Position numbers and translations under genes: made by a program
From: Neomesorhizobium sp963726065
GTDB lineage: Bacteria; Pseudomonadota; Alphaproteobacteria; Rhizobiales; Rhizobiaceae
DNA length: 64,000 bases
Direction of reading: 5' to 3'
Assembly (NCBI GenBank): GCA_963726065.1
Contig: CAVSAU010000018.1
Coordinates: forward strand, 48,206-112,205
Notes under the pieces: model-generated
Database searches by the model: none
The model's input: only the letters and a program-made list of their open reading frames with translations
What the model was told of the DNA's origin: nothing
Shown: piece by piece, positions 1 to 13,416 of the stretch
Layout of the letters: each line of letters begins with the position of its first letter
How positions within the stretch are numbered: the first letter of the stretch is position 1

Positions 1-1
1 C

Positions 2-1129
2 AACGCGATTGCGCGGATCGGCGACGATGGCGCTGTCGAAGTGTGGGGCGGGCATCAGATGCCGGATCTCTATCAGGCGGTCGCAGCGCAGGTCGCCGGC
101 GTGACGCCCGACAAGGTGAAACTGCATGTGATGAAGACCGGCGGCAGTTTTGGCCGCCGCGCGGTCGCAGACGCCGACCTGATCGTCGAGGCGGTCGCCA
201 CCGCCAAGGCGCTTGGGCCGGGCAAACCGGTCAAGATCCAGTGGACACGCGAAAACGACATGCGCGGCGGCCGCTACCGCCCGGCCTATGTGCATGCGAT
301 CAAGGCGGGCCTCGACAAGGACGGCAAACTGGTCGCGCTGCACGATCATATTGTCGGGCAGTCGATCCTCGGTGGCTCCCCGTTTGCCGCCATGATCCAG
401 AATGGCGTCGACGCCACCTCGGTCGAGGGCGCGTCCAACCTGCCCTACGCGATCCCCAACGTGAAGATCGACCTCACCACGACCGATGTGAACATTCCGG
501 TGCTGTGGTGGCGTTCGGTCGGCTCGACCCACACCGCCTATGTGATCGAAACCTTCATGGACGAGCTTGCCGCGGCCGCCAAACGCGACCCGGTCGAGTT
601 CCGACTGTCGATGCTGGAGCAACACCCTCGGCACGCGGCGGTGCTGCGTCTTGCCGCGGAAAAGGCCGGCTGGGACAAACCGCTCACGGAAGGCCGCTTC
701 CGCGGCGTTGCGCTGCATGAGAGTTTTTCGACCTTCGTGGCGGAAATCGTGGAAATCACCTTCAAGAGCGCCAGCGACTTCAGCGTCGACCGGGTCGTCT
801 GCGCGGTGGATTGCGGCATCGCCATCAACCCCGACCAGATCCGCGCGCAGATGGAAGGCGGCATCGGCTTCGGGCTCGGCGCCATCCTGCAGGAGGAATT
901 GACGCTGACCGGCGGCGTGGTCGACCAGGAAAACTACGACACCTATACGCCGCTGCGCATCGACCAGATGCCGAAGGTCGAGGTGCATATCGTGGCATCC
1001 GACGAGCCACCCACGGGCGTCGGCGAACCCGGTGTGCCGCCGATTGGACCGGCGGTCGCCAATGCGTTGAGGGCGGCCACCGGCAAGACGATCCGCAGCC
1101 TGCCGATCAGCAAGGGGCTCTCGGCGTAA
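2..1129 (+). CDS. Molybdopterin-binding large subunit, isoquinoline 1-oxidoreductase beta-like (5' partial)
   Basis: This is the C-terminal 375 residues of a xanthine-dehydrogenase/aldehyde-oxidase superfamily large subunit; the frame is open at the left edge, so the start lies outside the window. Early visible motifs are the GGSFGRR stretch and the WTREND segment, typical of the molybdopterin cytosine dinucleotide-binding region of IorB-type proteins. Near the C-terminus is GVGEPGVPPIGPAVANAL, which carries the conserved catalytic glutamate (GE) of the family. Known members hydroxylate N-heterocycles or aldehydes with a small 2Fe-2S partner, usually encoded just upstream and here not visible. 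The substrate cannot be inferred. Family members are about 720-770 residues, so roughly half is present. Confidence 0.88.
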   Translation, partial: NAIARIGDDGAVEVWGGHQMPDLYQAVAAQVAGVTPDKVKLHVMKTGGSFGRRAVADADLIVEAVATAKALGPGKPVKIQWTRENDMRGGRYRPAYVHAIKAGLDKDGKLVALHDHIVGQSILGGSPFAAMIQNGVDATSVEGASNLPYAIPNVKIDLTTTDVNIPVLWWRSVGSTHTAYVIETFMDELAAAAKRDPVEFRLSMLEQHPRHAAVLRLAAEKAGWDKPLTEGRFRGVALHESFSTFVAEIVEITFKSASDFSVDRVVCAVDCGIAINPDQIRAQMEGGIGFGLGAILQEELTLTGGVVDQENYDTYTPLRIDQMPKVEVHIVASDEPPTGVGEPGVPPIGPAVANALRAATGKTIRSLPISKGLSA

Positions 1130-1230
1130 GCGCATTTGCAGCCAAATGGAATCATTTGGCAAAATGCGGCAAAACAATAGTTAGAGCGAGTTTCGCTTCT
1201 AAGAGAACCGGAACCGCTCTATGTTTCGTA

Positions 1231-1268
1231 CCGTTCCGGCCGGGTGACAACAAATCCGGCCGGAACGG
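1231..1268. terminator. Perfect 13-bp inverted repeat between convergent genes
   Basis: Arms ccgttccggccgg (1231-1243) and ccggccggaacgg (1256-1268) are exact reverse complements around a 12-nt loop. They lie between the end of the molybdenum hydroxylase and the end of the convergent serine hydrolase, where a shared bidirectional terminator is expected. No clear T-run follows on either side, so a protein-binding palindrome is the alternative. Confidence 0.5.
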
Positions 1269-1292
1269 ATTCAGATCACCCGCTGCCAACCT

Positions 1293-2330
1293 TCAGCCTG
1301 GCTCCGCCTCACCTGCCTCCACCACGGCAATGATGTCGGCGGCAAGCCGGTGCAGTTCGTCACGGTATCCGGTGCGTGCAGCCGGATTGTTTTCGTTCGA
1401 GGTCATGGCGATGGTGAGTTGGAGCGCCGGCACGATGTAGAGCATCTGGCCGCCATACCCCCAGGCGTAACGCACGTCCTGCCCGCCGATCTCGCGCAGG
1501 AACCAGCCGTAGCCGTAGGCGTCGCCGGTGAATCGCGAATTCGTGCGATGCTGCCAGGAAAGATCGATCCACGCCGGCGATATCAGTTGCCGGCCGTCCG
1601 GCGTCTTGCCGCCATTGCGGTAGAGTTCGCCGAAGGCCAGCAGCGAGCGCGTGCTCATCGCCATCTGGTTGCCGCCGAGATAGATGCCCTGCGGATCGCG
1701 TTCCCAGCCGCCGATGGAGAAATCCTTCAGCGGTCCCAGCCATTCGCCAGCGAGTTCGCGCGTCGAGCGTCCGCTGGCGCGGGTGAGGATGGCGGAGAGC
1801 AGATGCGTCGAGGCAGTGGAATAGAGCATGGCGCCGCCGGGCTCGTCGACGAAGGGCTGGGCGAGCGCAGCGCGCACCCAGTTGCGGCTCGACACCCAGC
1901 GCCCATAGTTGGAGCCGGACATGCGCTCCAGTCCCGCCTGCATGGAAAGCAGGTTGCCGACGGTTATCTTCTCCAGGCGTGGATCGGGATTGTCAGGCAA
2001 GTCGCGGGCAAGCAGCGGCGCGATCTTCTGGTCCACTCCTTCCAGCACGCCCTTGTTGATGGCGATGCCGACCAGCGCCGAGATGACCGACTTCGATGCC
2101 GACTTGATGTTCGTGGAAGCCGCCACCGAGTTGCCGCGATAGCCGCGCTCGGCGACGACCTTGCCGCTCCTCGCGACCATCACCGCCTTGAGCTGATCGA
2201 GCACCTCTGCCCGGTCGAGGATGTCGGGAAGCTTGGGTCTCCCGTTTTCCGAGGCCCCGCCCTGTTGCGCGAAAGCGGAGCGCGAGACGGAGGAAAGGGC
2301 AATGAGGGTGAGAAAAGCGCGTCGGTCCAT
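1293..2330 (-). CDS. Exported serine hydrolase, beta-lactamase class C-like
   Basis: A 345-residue protein with a cleavable N-terminal signal (MDRRAFLTLI..., AFAQ around residue 22), so probably periplasmic. SASK at about residues 77-80 fits the SxxK nucleophile/lysine motif of the class C beta-lactamase/penicillin-binding fold, and YST at about 170-172 fits the second motif (YxN-like, with Asn replaced). Relatives include 6-aminohexanoate-dimer hydrolases and esterases, so the substrate is open and true beta-lactamase activity is not implied. It is convergent with the upstream gene and stands alone. The family call is firm; the specific function is not. Confidence 0.85.
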   Translation of the reverse strand: MDRRAFLTLIALSSVSRSAFAQQGGASENGRPKLPDILDRAEVLDQLKAVMVARSGKVVAERGYRGNSVAASTNIKSASKSVISALVGIAINKGVLEGVDQKIAPLLARDLPDNPDPRLEKITVGNLLSMQAGLERMSGSNYGRWVSSRNWVRAALAQPFVDEPGGAMLYSTASTHLLSAILTRASGRSTRELAGEWLGPLKDFSIGGWERDPQGIYLGGNQMAMSTRSLLAFGELYRNGGKTPDGRQLISPAWIDLSWQHRTNSRFTGDAYGYGWFLREIGGQDVRYAWGYGGQMLYIVPALQLTIAMTSNENNPAARTGYRDELHRLAADIIAVVEAGEAEPG

Positions 2331-2462
2331 CGATCCGCGCTAGGCAAAGCGCGCGGCAAAATCGTGACCTGTAACTGCCAAACCGCCCCATTCACGCGGA
2401 CGTGACCGGGACGTGCAGAAAACGCCGTCAGTGGCCACCGCGGTAGAGTTTGCAAACGGGCT

Positions 2463-5400
2463 CTAGACCAGCTCCACCTCGACGACGCCACTCACGGCCC
2501 GCATCGCCGAGGCGATCTGCGGCGAGATGCGGTAGCGGTTGGGAAGCTCCACCTCGACTTCGCCCGCGCCGTCTTCCTTGATCACGACAAGGCTCACCTG
2601 CCCCTCCCCTTTGGCTGAAAGCTGGGCGGCAAGCGTGCCGAGCGGCGCGGTGTCGCGGACATACACGCGCAGCGCCTTCTGCACCTGGCTTGCCACGTCG
2701 TCCAGAAGCTGCACCGTCTGGATGCGCAGGTTGACGCCTTCCGGCCGGTCTTCCGCGGCCACCGTGATGATCACGGATTTGCCCGCCTCCAGTATGTCGC
2801 GATACTGCGCCAGCGCTTCCGAAAACAGCACCGCCTCGTACTGGCCGGTGGTGTCGGAAAACTGCACGACGCCCATCTTGTTGCCGGTGCGGGTCTTTCG
2901 CTCCTGCTTCGAGGTGACCGTGCCGGCGAGCCGCCCGGCAGCCGCTCCGCGCTTCACCGCGGCGGAAAACTCCGCCCAGTTCTGCACCCGCATCTTGGCG
3001 AGTGCGGCCTTGTATTCGTCGAGCGGATGCGCCGAGAGATAGAAGCCGACCGCCTGGAATTCGCGGTGCAGCTTGTCGGCTGGCAGCCAGGCGTCGGCGG
3101 CGGGGAGGTGCAGCGTTGCCGCCTGGCCGGTCGTGGCCATGCCGAAGATATCGGCCTGGCCCGACATGGCGTTTTCCTGGGCGCGCTGCGCCATGCCCAT
3201 CATGCGCTCGACGCCGGCCATCATTGCCCCGCGCTCGTGGCCGAAACAGTCCAGCGCACCGGCGGCGATGAGGCTTTCGAAGACCCGCTTGCCGACGACG
3301 CGCGGATCGACCCGCTCGCAGAAATCGGCAAGGCTCGAAAACGGCCGCTCCCTGCGTTTCTCCACGATATGCTCGACGGCGGCGTCACCGACGCCCTTGA
3401 GTGCGGCCAGCGAATAGAAGATGCGGTTCTCGCCCACTTCGAACGGCCGGAACGAGCTTGAAACCGAGGGCGGCACTACGTCGATGCCGAGCCGCATCGC
3501 GTCCTGGCGGAAATCCGCCAGCTTGTCGGTGTTGCCCATGTCGAGCGTCATCGAGGCGGCCAGGAATTCGACGGGATAATGCGCCTTCAGATAGGCCGTC
3601 TGGTAGGATACGATGGCATAGGCGGCGGCATGCGACTTGTTGAAGCCGTAGTCGGCGAACTTGGCCAGAAGGTCGAAGATGAAATCGGCCTGCGGCTTGG
3701 AAAGTCCGTTCTTGACCGCTCCGTCGACAAAACGCTCGCGCTGCTTGTCCATCTCGGCGCGGATTTTCTTGCCCATGGCGCGGCGCAGAAGATCGGCTTC
3801 GCCGAGCGAATAGCCGGAAAGCTCCTGAGCGATCTGCATCACCTGTTCCTGGTAGACGATGACGCCTTGCGTCTCCTTCACCAGGTGGTCGATCTTGGGG
3901 TGGATCGACGCCAGTTCCTCCTCGCCATGTTTTCTGGCGTTGTAGGTCGGGATGTTCTCCATCGGGCCCGGGCGATAGAGCGCCACCAGCGCGATGATGT
4001 CCTCGATGCGATCCGGGCGCATGCCGATGAGCGCCTTGCGCATGCCCGCACTTTCCACCTGGAACACGCCGACCACCTCGCCGCGCGAAAGCATGGCGTA
4101 GGTATCGGGGTCGTCGAGCGGAATGGTCGCCAGATCGATGTAGATGCCGCGGCGGCGGATCAGTTTCACCGCGGTTTCCAGCACCGTCAGCGTCTTCAGG
4201 CCAAGGAAGTCGAACTTCACCAGACCGGCCTGTTCGACATATTTCATGTTGAACTGGGTGACCGGCATGTCGGAGCGCGGATCGCGGTACATCGGCACCA
4301 GCTGCGACAACGGCCGGTCGCCGATCACGATGCCGGCGGCGTGCGTCGAGGCGTGCCGGTAAAGCCCTTCGAGCTTCTGCGCCATCGCCAGCAGCGTTTC
4401 GACGATCGGTTCCTTTTCCGCTTCCTCGGCGAAGCGCGGCTCGTTAGCGATGGCGTCCGCCAGCTTGACCGGATTGGCGGGATTGGCCGGCACCATCTTG
4501 CAGAGCCGGTCGACCTGGCCGTAGGGCATCTGCAGCACGCGGCCGACGTCGCGCAGCACGGCGCGCGCCTGCAACGTACCGAAAGTGATGATCTGGCCGA
4601 CCTGGTCGCGGCCGTATTTCGACTGCACGTAGCGGATCACCTCCTCGCGGCGATCCTGGCAGAAGTCGATGTCGAAGTCGGGCATCGACACGCGGTCGGG
4701 GTTGAGGAAGCGCTCGAACAGCAGCGAGAACCGCAGCGGGTCGACGTCGGTGATGGTCAGCGCATAGGCGACCAGCGAACCGGCGCCCGAACCGCGGCCC
4801 GGGCCGACGGGGATGTCGTGCGCCTTCGCCCATTTGATGAAGTCCGAAACGATCAGGAAGTAGCCCGGGAACTTCATCCGTTCGATGATGCCGAGTTCGT
4901 ATTCGAGGCGCTCCCGATATTGTTCCGGCGTGTAGCCCTCGGTCAGGCCGCGCGTCGTCGAGCCGCATCTCCAGGCCTTCATGGGCCTGGCGGGCCAATT
5001 CCTCCGCCTCTGCCCTCACGGCGGCATCCGCGTCGGCTGCGTCGCGGGCGGCGAAGCGCGGCAGGATCGGGTTGCGGTTCTTCGGATAGTAGGAGCAGCG
5101 CCGGGCGATCTCGACCGTGTTGTCGATCGCTTCGGGAATATCGGCGAAAAGAGCCGACATCTCGGCCTGGCTCTTCAGGAAATTGTCGGGCGAGAGGCGG
5201 CGGCGGTCGTCGGTAGCGACGACCGCGCCCTCGGCGATGGCGATCAGCGCGTCATGCGCCTCGTAGTCGTCTCGCGCCGGGAAAAATGCCTCGTTGGTGG
5301 CGACCAGCGGCAGGTCGTGGCGGTAGGCGAGCTCGATGGTCGCCGCCTCGACCAGGCGGTCATAGCCGGCAGGACGCGACAGCTCGACATAGAGCCGGTT

Positions 5401-5991
5401 GCCGAAAAGCCGGCTGAGCTCGCCGAGCCGGGCCTCGGCAATCGCGGCGTGATCGGATTTCAGCGCCGCGCCGATCGGCCCGCGCTCGCCGCCGGTCAGG
5501 CAGATAATGCCTTCCGTTTGCCCGTCCAGCGCGTCGACGGGCAGATGCACGCCGTCTCCCGGGGGGATGTCCAGATACATGTGGCTGACCAGCCGGACGA
5601 GATTGCTGTAGCCGGCCTCGTTCGCCGCAAACATCACCACCGGAAACAGATCGAGCGCCTTGCGGTTATAGCCGCGCTGGCCTTCGTTGGCCTCGGCGGC
5701 GAAGGCAAGGTCGATCTGGCAGCCGATGATCGGCTGCACGCCATCCTTCACCGCCTTCTGGGCAAATTCCAGCGCGCCAAACAAATTGTTGGTGTCGGTG
5801 ACGGCGATGGCCGGAGCTTCGTCCTTCACCGCATGGTCGACGATCTTGCCGAGTGGCAATGCGCCCTCGAGCAGCGAATAGGCCGAATGCACACGCAAAT
5901 GGATGAAGGGTCGTGTCACCGCCACCAGCTTCGCGGCCAGCGCCATCGCCTCGCGTTTCAGCGGGTCGCGTGGAAGTCTCTCATCCGCCAT
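2463..5991 (-). CDS. dnaE: DNA polymerase III alpha subunit (apparent frameshift near 4950)
   Basis: This is the replicative polymerase subunit. The N-terminal part (5991 to about 4950) starts with the PHP domain (VHSAYSLLEG, TDTNNLFGALEF). The rest (to 2463) carries GPGRGSGAGS and PDFDIDFCQDRR, whose alternating aspartates are the C-family catalytic metal ligands, then the fingers, helix-hairpin and OB regions. The two halves lie in different frames. They join in the segment rc(4941-4960), where dropping one base restores EGLEMRL..RGLTEGYTPEQY and gives about 1175 residues, the normal family length. Because the gene is essential, the shift is most likely a sequence error. ATG at 5991 is chosen as the first start before the PHP domain. 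Confidence 0.93.
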
Positions 5992-6134
5992 GGGGTTCGC
6001 GCCGCTCGAAAGGACTCAACTTGATGCCGAATGTATTAGCCGGGAGCGCCTGGTGCCAGCCCGATCGGCGACCGACCACAGCTTTCGGCCTCCACAACCG
6101 AGACCCGGCCGATAACTCGCTGCGGCAAATGATA

Positions 6135-6236
6135 GCCCCTCACCCTTGCCCTCTCCCCGTGAAGACGGGGAGAGGGGGCCATTGACGTCGTGGCCAGCTC
6201 CTTCGCCCCGCCTGCGTCTGGCAGGAAATGAGGGGC
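6135..6236. repeat. Rhizobial intergenic palindromic repeat (RIME/BIME-like)
   Basis: An outer pair gcccctca (6135-6142) / tgaggggc (6229-6236) encloses a perfect inner hairpin, ccctctccccgt (6149-6160) / acggggagaggg (6165-6176). The 'cctctccccgt...acggggagagg' core next to 'cccctca' is the usual look of multicopy intergenic elements in rhizobial genomes. Only one copy is present in this window, so its repetitive nature is inferred from that resemblance. Confidence 0.6.
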
Positions 6237-6329
6237 AGGTTCATCATGCAAGCCTCCAATCTTCATCAGCACAGGCGTCTCAGTCACCACGCCCGCTTTC
6301 GCGTTTGGCTCTTGAAAGAAAAGTGGGAT

Positions 6330-6389
6330 GCGGCGCCTGGGACCAGAGCCGTTTCAAATTTATACGAGGCCCGCTCTCCCAGGCGCCGC
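6330..6389. repeat. Long-spaced perfect inverted repeat
   Basis: Arms gcggcgcctggga (6330-6342) and tcccaggcgccgc (6377-6389) are perfect 13-bp complements separated by 34 nt. A transcript would form a strong stem with a large loop containing an AT-rich patch. No coding role is evident. It could be part of an intergenic repeat or a structured RNA. Confidence 0.55.
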
Positions 6390-6628
6390 CGCTGTTCTTG
6401 CCCTATCGCAGGGAGCGCGGATTTTCAGCCCCGCGATCCCCCAGCAGCGCTAGCGTAGTGCTGCCGATCCGGCACCGTCCCCTCCACGCTCATCCGGTGC
6501 ATGACCCGTGTTCCCGTGACGGCGATGGCTCGATTATGCGGGAGGCCCAAAGGGGTGTGGACAAAACAAGCTGAAAGACTGCTGACAGGTGATGACAACA
6601 TAGCCGAGGGGAACACCCCTGCACCGTC

Positions 6629-8642
<2,014 letters not shown>

Positions 8643-8844
8643 GGACGCCGCTTCCTCCGCTTGGTCTTCCCCTATTATGGAGTTCCGGCGGCCTGCTCAA
8701 GCGGCGCGGCATGCAAAGCCGCTATTCGGATATCGCACCGCGAACTGTTGGTCCATTGGAGGATGGGCCGAGGGTTGATAGGCCTGTCAAAAGCTGAAAA
8801 CGTGCCGCCGGGCCCGTTGAACTGATTTGTATGAAAGAAAAAGC

Positions 8845-9971
<1,127 letters not shown>

Positions 9972-9972
<1 letters not shown>

Positions 9973-10442
9973 TGGCGCTCGGATACGAGACGGATTTGCG
10001 GGCAATGGGCGAATTCTCAGCAAGCGAGCTCTACGCGATGCTGAAGATGCGCGTCGACGTCTTCGTGGTCGAGCAGAAATGCCCCTACCCCGAACTTGAC
10101 GGCAAGGATCCGGACGCCCTGCATCTCAGGCTGCTCTCCGGCGATGCGTTGCTGGCCAGCGCGCGCATATTCAAGCCGCTTCATCCCGGCGATGCGGTCA
10201 GCATAGGCCGTGTGGTAGTTTCGCCGGCGTATCGCGGCGAACGACTGGGCGAGAAACTAATGAAGGAAGCGATTGCCGCTTGCGAACGGCTTTTCCCAGG
10301 CAGTCCGATCGCGCTTTCGGCTCAGAGCCATTTGCAGCGCTTTTACCAATCGCTCGGCTTCTCGCCGGTTTCGGAGCAATATCTGGAGGACGGCATTCCT
10401 CACATCGATATGCAGCTGACTGCGCCGGCTCGCGCTGCATGA
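9972..10442 (+). CDS. GNAT acetyltransferase, ElaA-like
   Basis: 156 residues with the ElaA-type opening (LYAMLKMRVDVFVVEQKCPYPELDGKD) followed by the GNAT acetyl-CoA segment (IGRVVVSPAYRGERLGEKLM, containing an R-G-x-x-L-G-like loop at about residues 85-92) and a C-terminal SHLQRFYQSLGF stretch. The start codon overlaps the frmA stop by one base, which implies translational coupling. The acetyl acceptor is unknown for the family. Placement inside the formaldehyde cluster may be operon sharing rather than a role in detoxification. Confidence 0.88.
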
Positions 10443-10457
10443 CGTTTGGCATTTGAG

Positions 10458-10913
10458 ATGGACAAGAGCCCTTCTGTCTACGTCGATGCAGACGCCTGTC
10501 CCGTCAAGCAGGAAGTCGTAAAGGTCGCCGAGCGGCACGGGCTGGTCGTCACCTTCGTTTCCAACGGCGGCTTGCGGCCCTCGCGCGATCCGATGATCCG
10601 CAACGTGGTTGTGTCGAAGGGCGCAGATGCCGCCGATGACTGGATCGTCGAGAATGCCGGGGCAAATGACATCGTGGTCACCGCCGACATTCCACTGGCA
10701 GCGCGAACCGTGGCGCTTGGCGCCCATGTGCTTGGGCCGACTGGGCGACCTTTCACGCCCGAGACGATCGGCATGGCGGTGGCGATGCGTGATTTGAAGC
10801 AGCATTTGCGCGAAACCGGCGAGAGCAAGGGCTACAATGCCGGCTTCAGCCCCGCCGACCGGTCGCGGTTTCTTGGCGCGCTGGACCAGATGGTCAGGCG
10901 GGCGCTGAAATGA
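10458..10913 (+). CDS. YaiI/YqxD family protein (UPF0178)
   Basis: 151 residues. VYVDADACPVKQEV near the N-terminus and NDIVVTADIPLA in the middle are the acidic signatures of the UPF0178 family, which has a PIN-like fold; the conserved aspartates suggest a metal-dependent nuclease, but no activity is established. The ATG at 10458 is preferred to a TTG at 10446, since the family begins a few residues before the VDADACP motif. Its stop overlaps the start of the next gene by four bases. Confidence 0.9.
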   Translation: MDKSPSVYVDADACPVKQEVVKVAERHGLVVTFVSNGGLRPSRDPMIRNVVVSKGADAADDWIVENAGANDIVVTADIPLAARTVALGAHVLGPTGRPFTPETIGMAVAMRDLKQHLRETGESKGYNAGFSPADRSRFLGALDQMVRRALK

Positions 10914-11588
10914 ACGAGACAGCGATGAATACGCCGGTGCACCGCAGGCGGGCTTTCTACACCGGCGCAGCAGCCGGCGTCGGCGCGCTGCTCGTCGGCT
11001 TCTGGGTGGCGCCGAGCCTTGCCGTGGTGATCGGCGCCAATGCATTCTTCACGGTCTATCTTGGCATGGCGCTCGCCGCCTTTCCACGGCTTACGCCGGA
11101 CTATCTCAAGCGCAACGCCGACAGTGCCGACGAACCGGTGGGGGTCATCTTCACCGTCACATTCGCGGCCGTGGTCGTGGCGGTGATTTCCCTGTTCATC
11201 CTGATCAACCAGCAGCACAGCCCCGATCCGCTGTCGCTTGGCTTGACCCTGGCCGCCGTGCCGCTGGGTTGGTTCACCATCCACACGATGGCGGCGCTGC
11301 ATTACGCGCATCTCTACTGGCAGCCGGAAACCACGGCCGAAGGAAAATCGACGACGCACCGTGGAAATGCCCGCCAGGGATTGGAATTTCCGCAAACCGA
11401 AGAATCCATATGGCTGGGACTTCCTCTATTTCTCTTACACGGTCGGTGCGACGGCGCAGACCTCCGATGTGGAGGTTACGAACACAGCGATGCGCATGGT
11501 GTGCATCGTGCATTCCGTCTTTTCGTTCTTCTTCAACACGGTGCTGGTGGCGGCGGCGGTGAATGTCGCCGTATCGCTGGGAAATTGA
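10910..11588 (+). CDS. DUF1345 family membrane protein (apparent frameshift near 11394)
   Basis: A predicted inner-membrane protein of about 225 residues after correction. Hydrophobic segments lie at about residues 17-60 (two), 78-98 and 105-125, and the C-terminal part carries the DUF1345 signature GWDFLYFSYTVGATAQTSDVEV followed by a final membrane helix. The N-terminal frame runs through GLEFPQ; dropping one base around 11394 (cgcaaacc, an AAA run) continues into PKNPYGWDFLYF. The function of the family is unknown. It is translationally coupled to the upstream YaiI-like gene through an ATGA overlap. Confidence 0.82.
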
Positions 11589-11627
11589 CGCCCGCAGATT
11601 GTCTACAGATCAACGTCAGGCTTCCTT

Positions 11628-12461
11628 ATGAAAACCATTTCCAACGCAAAATCCCATGGCGGCGTCCAGAGCGTCCACACCCACACTTCCGAAGCCTGTG
11701 CCTGCGAGATGACGTTTGCGGTGTTCGTGCCGCCGCAGGCGGCCGAAAGGCCCTGCCCCGTTGTCTGGTATCTCTCGGGCCTCACCTGCACCCACCAGAA
11801 CGTTATGGACAAAGGCGAATACCGGCGGATGGCCGCTGAACTCGGCTTGATCGTCGTGTGCCCCGACACCAGCCCGCGCGGCGACGACATCCCCGACGAG
11901 AAGGACAACTGGCAGTTCGGCAAGGGCGCCGGCTTTTATGTCGACGCCACGCAGGCGCCTTATGCCAGGAATTACCGTATGTATTCATACATGACGGAAG
12001 AACTGCCGGCGCTCATCGCTAGCAATTTCCCCGTCGACATGAGCCGCCAGGCGATCTTCGGCCATTCGATGGGCGGCCACGGCGCGCTGACAATCGCGTT
12101 GAAAAACCCCGCACGGTTCAAAAGCTGCTCGGCCTTTGCGCCGATCGTTCAGCCAATGACGGCCGGGTGGTCGAAACCGGCGCTGCAGAAGTTTCTGGGC
12201 CCGGACGAGTCGGCATGGCGTGCATATGACGCGACCGCGCTGATCGAGGACGGCCACCGCTTCCCCGAATTTCTGGTCGACCAGGGCCGCGCCGACGGAT
12301 TTCTGGACGACGGACTGCGGCCATGGCTCCTGGAAGAAGCCTGCGCCAAGGCCGGCATTGCACTGACGTTGCGCATGCGGGAAGACTACGACCATTCCTA
12401 CTTCTTCATCTCGACCTTCATGGACGATCACCTGAAATGGCATTCGGAACGGCTGGGGTAA
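11628..12461 (+). CDS. fghA: S-formylglutathione hydrolase
   Basis: Hydrolyses S-formylglutathione to formate and glutathione, completing the pathway started by frmA. The 277-residue esterase-D-like protein has the nucleophile elbow GHSMGGHG (Ser147), the oxyanion segment YLSGLTCTHQN with the conserved Cys54, and a C-terminal YDHSYFFI stretch with the catalytic histidine. It is the fifth gene of the plus-strand run, 39 bp after the membrane protein. Confidence 0.95.
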   Translation: MKTISNAKSHGGVQSVHTHTSEACACEMTFAVFVPPQAAERPCPVVWYLSGLTCTHQNVMDKGEYRRMAAELGLIVVCPDTSPRGDDIPDEKDNWQFGKGAGFYVDATQAPYARNYRMYSYMTEELPALIASNFPVDMSRQAIFGHSMGGHGALTIALKNPARFKSCSAFAPIVQPMTAGWSKPALQKFLGPDESAWRAYDATALIEDGHRFPEFLVDQGRADGFLDDGLRPWLLEEACAKAGIALTLRMREDYDHSYFFISTFMDDHLKWHSERLG

Positions 12462-12580
12462 CGCCATCCTCAAGCAAATGTCACCGAAACGACCAAACTT
12501 CACACCTTGTCTCACCGTAGTTTGACTTCAGTTGATGCAGCGCCCTGCCTAGGGTCGCTCACGACCGAGGGAGGCACGAC

Positions 12581-13415
12581 ATGCCCACGCCATCGAACCC
12601 GGATACGCTGATCTACCGGCAATCCGGCTGGACGAGACTGACGCACTGGATCTGGGCGGTCGCCCTGTTCTTCCTGCTGTTGACGGGCCTGCAGATATTC
12701 AACGCACATCCCGCGCTCTACATTGGCAAGCAGTCCGGCTTCACTTTCGACAACAGCATCCTGCAGATCGGCACCATCCACGGCGACAGCGGCCCGCGAG
12801 GCGTGACAGATATCTTCGGAAAGCGTTTCGACACCACCGGCGTATTGGGGCTGTCGGAGAGTGGGGGCCAGTTGCGTGGACGCGCCTTTCCCGCCTGGGC
12901 GACCATCCCGTCCCATCAGGACCTCGGCACCGGCCGCGTCATCCATTTCTTCTTCGCCTGGGTACTGGTCGGCACATTGCTGGTCTGGCTGATCGCCAGC
13001 GCCGCAAACGGGCACCTGAGGCGCGACCTCGCTCCTGGCGTCGACGACATCAAGAAGCTGCCGTCCGACATTGCGGCGCACGCCAGGCTGAAATTCCATC
13101 ATACCCGCGACTACAATACGCTTGCAGAAGCTCGCTTATGGCGGCGTGCTGTTCATATTGCTGCCGCTGATGATCCTGACAGGACTGGCGATGTCGCCCG
13201 CGGTTGACGCCTGGCTGCCGCTGGTCGACCTGTTCGGTGGCCGGCAGACAGCCCGCACCATCCACTTCATCGTGATGCTGCTTCTGGTCGGCTTCTTCGT
13301 CGTGCACATGCTGATGATCCTCGCCGCCGGGCCGTTCAACGAGCTACGCTCGATCCTGACCGGCTGGTACCGCACCGATCCGCCGCACCGTGGCGAGCCG
13401 GAAGCGAGTGCGTAA
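12581..13415 (+). CDS. Membrane b-type cytochrome (apparent frameshift near 13122)
   Basis: After correction, about 277 residues with four hydrophobic helices and histidines placed as in thiosulfate-reductase/cytochrome b561-type subunits (LTHWIWAVALFF near the start, GRVIHFFFAWVL, FHHTRDYN before helix 3, TIHFIVMLLLVGFFVVHML in helix 4). The frame breaks at acgcttgcag: deleting one T (13122-13123) joins TRDYNTL to QKLAYGG. A good ribosome site (gaggga) precedes ATG 12581. The next gene, 1 bp away, is a Tat-exported molybdoenzyme, so this is likely its quinone-linked electron partner (inference). Confidence 0.85.
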
Positions 13416-13416
13416 A

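Larger units (their letters stand above)
5992..6628. other. Gene-free 637-bp spacer between pccA and dnaE
   Basis: No open frame here has recognisable protein features or a convincing ribosome site. The spacer contains two palindromic structures annotated separately: a rhizobial-type intergenic repeat at 6135-6236 and a 13-bp inverted repeat at 6330-6389. The dnaE promoter should lie near its right-hand start. The purpose of 6400-6628 is not visible. Confidence 0.6.

Noticed and set aside
4940..4965. Programmed frameshift in dnaE
   Set aside because: No slippery heptamer or stop-coupled structure is visible, and eight other unrelated genes need the same one-base removal, so sequencing error is simpler.
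3579..5216. Long plus-strand open frames opposite dnaE, pccA, gcvP, cpaF and hom
   Set aside because: They overlap strongly supported genes and are artefacts of GC-rich codons; their translations are Arg/His/Ala-rich without domain features.
6228..6458. Plus-strand frame around 6228-6458 with KEKWDAAPG
   Set aside because: It spans the 13-bp inverted repeat and lacks a ribosome site; Arg-rich ending suggests non-coding.
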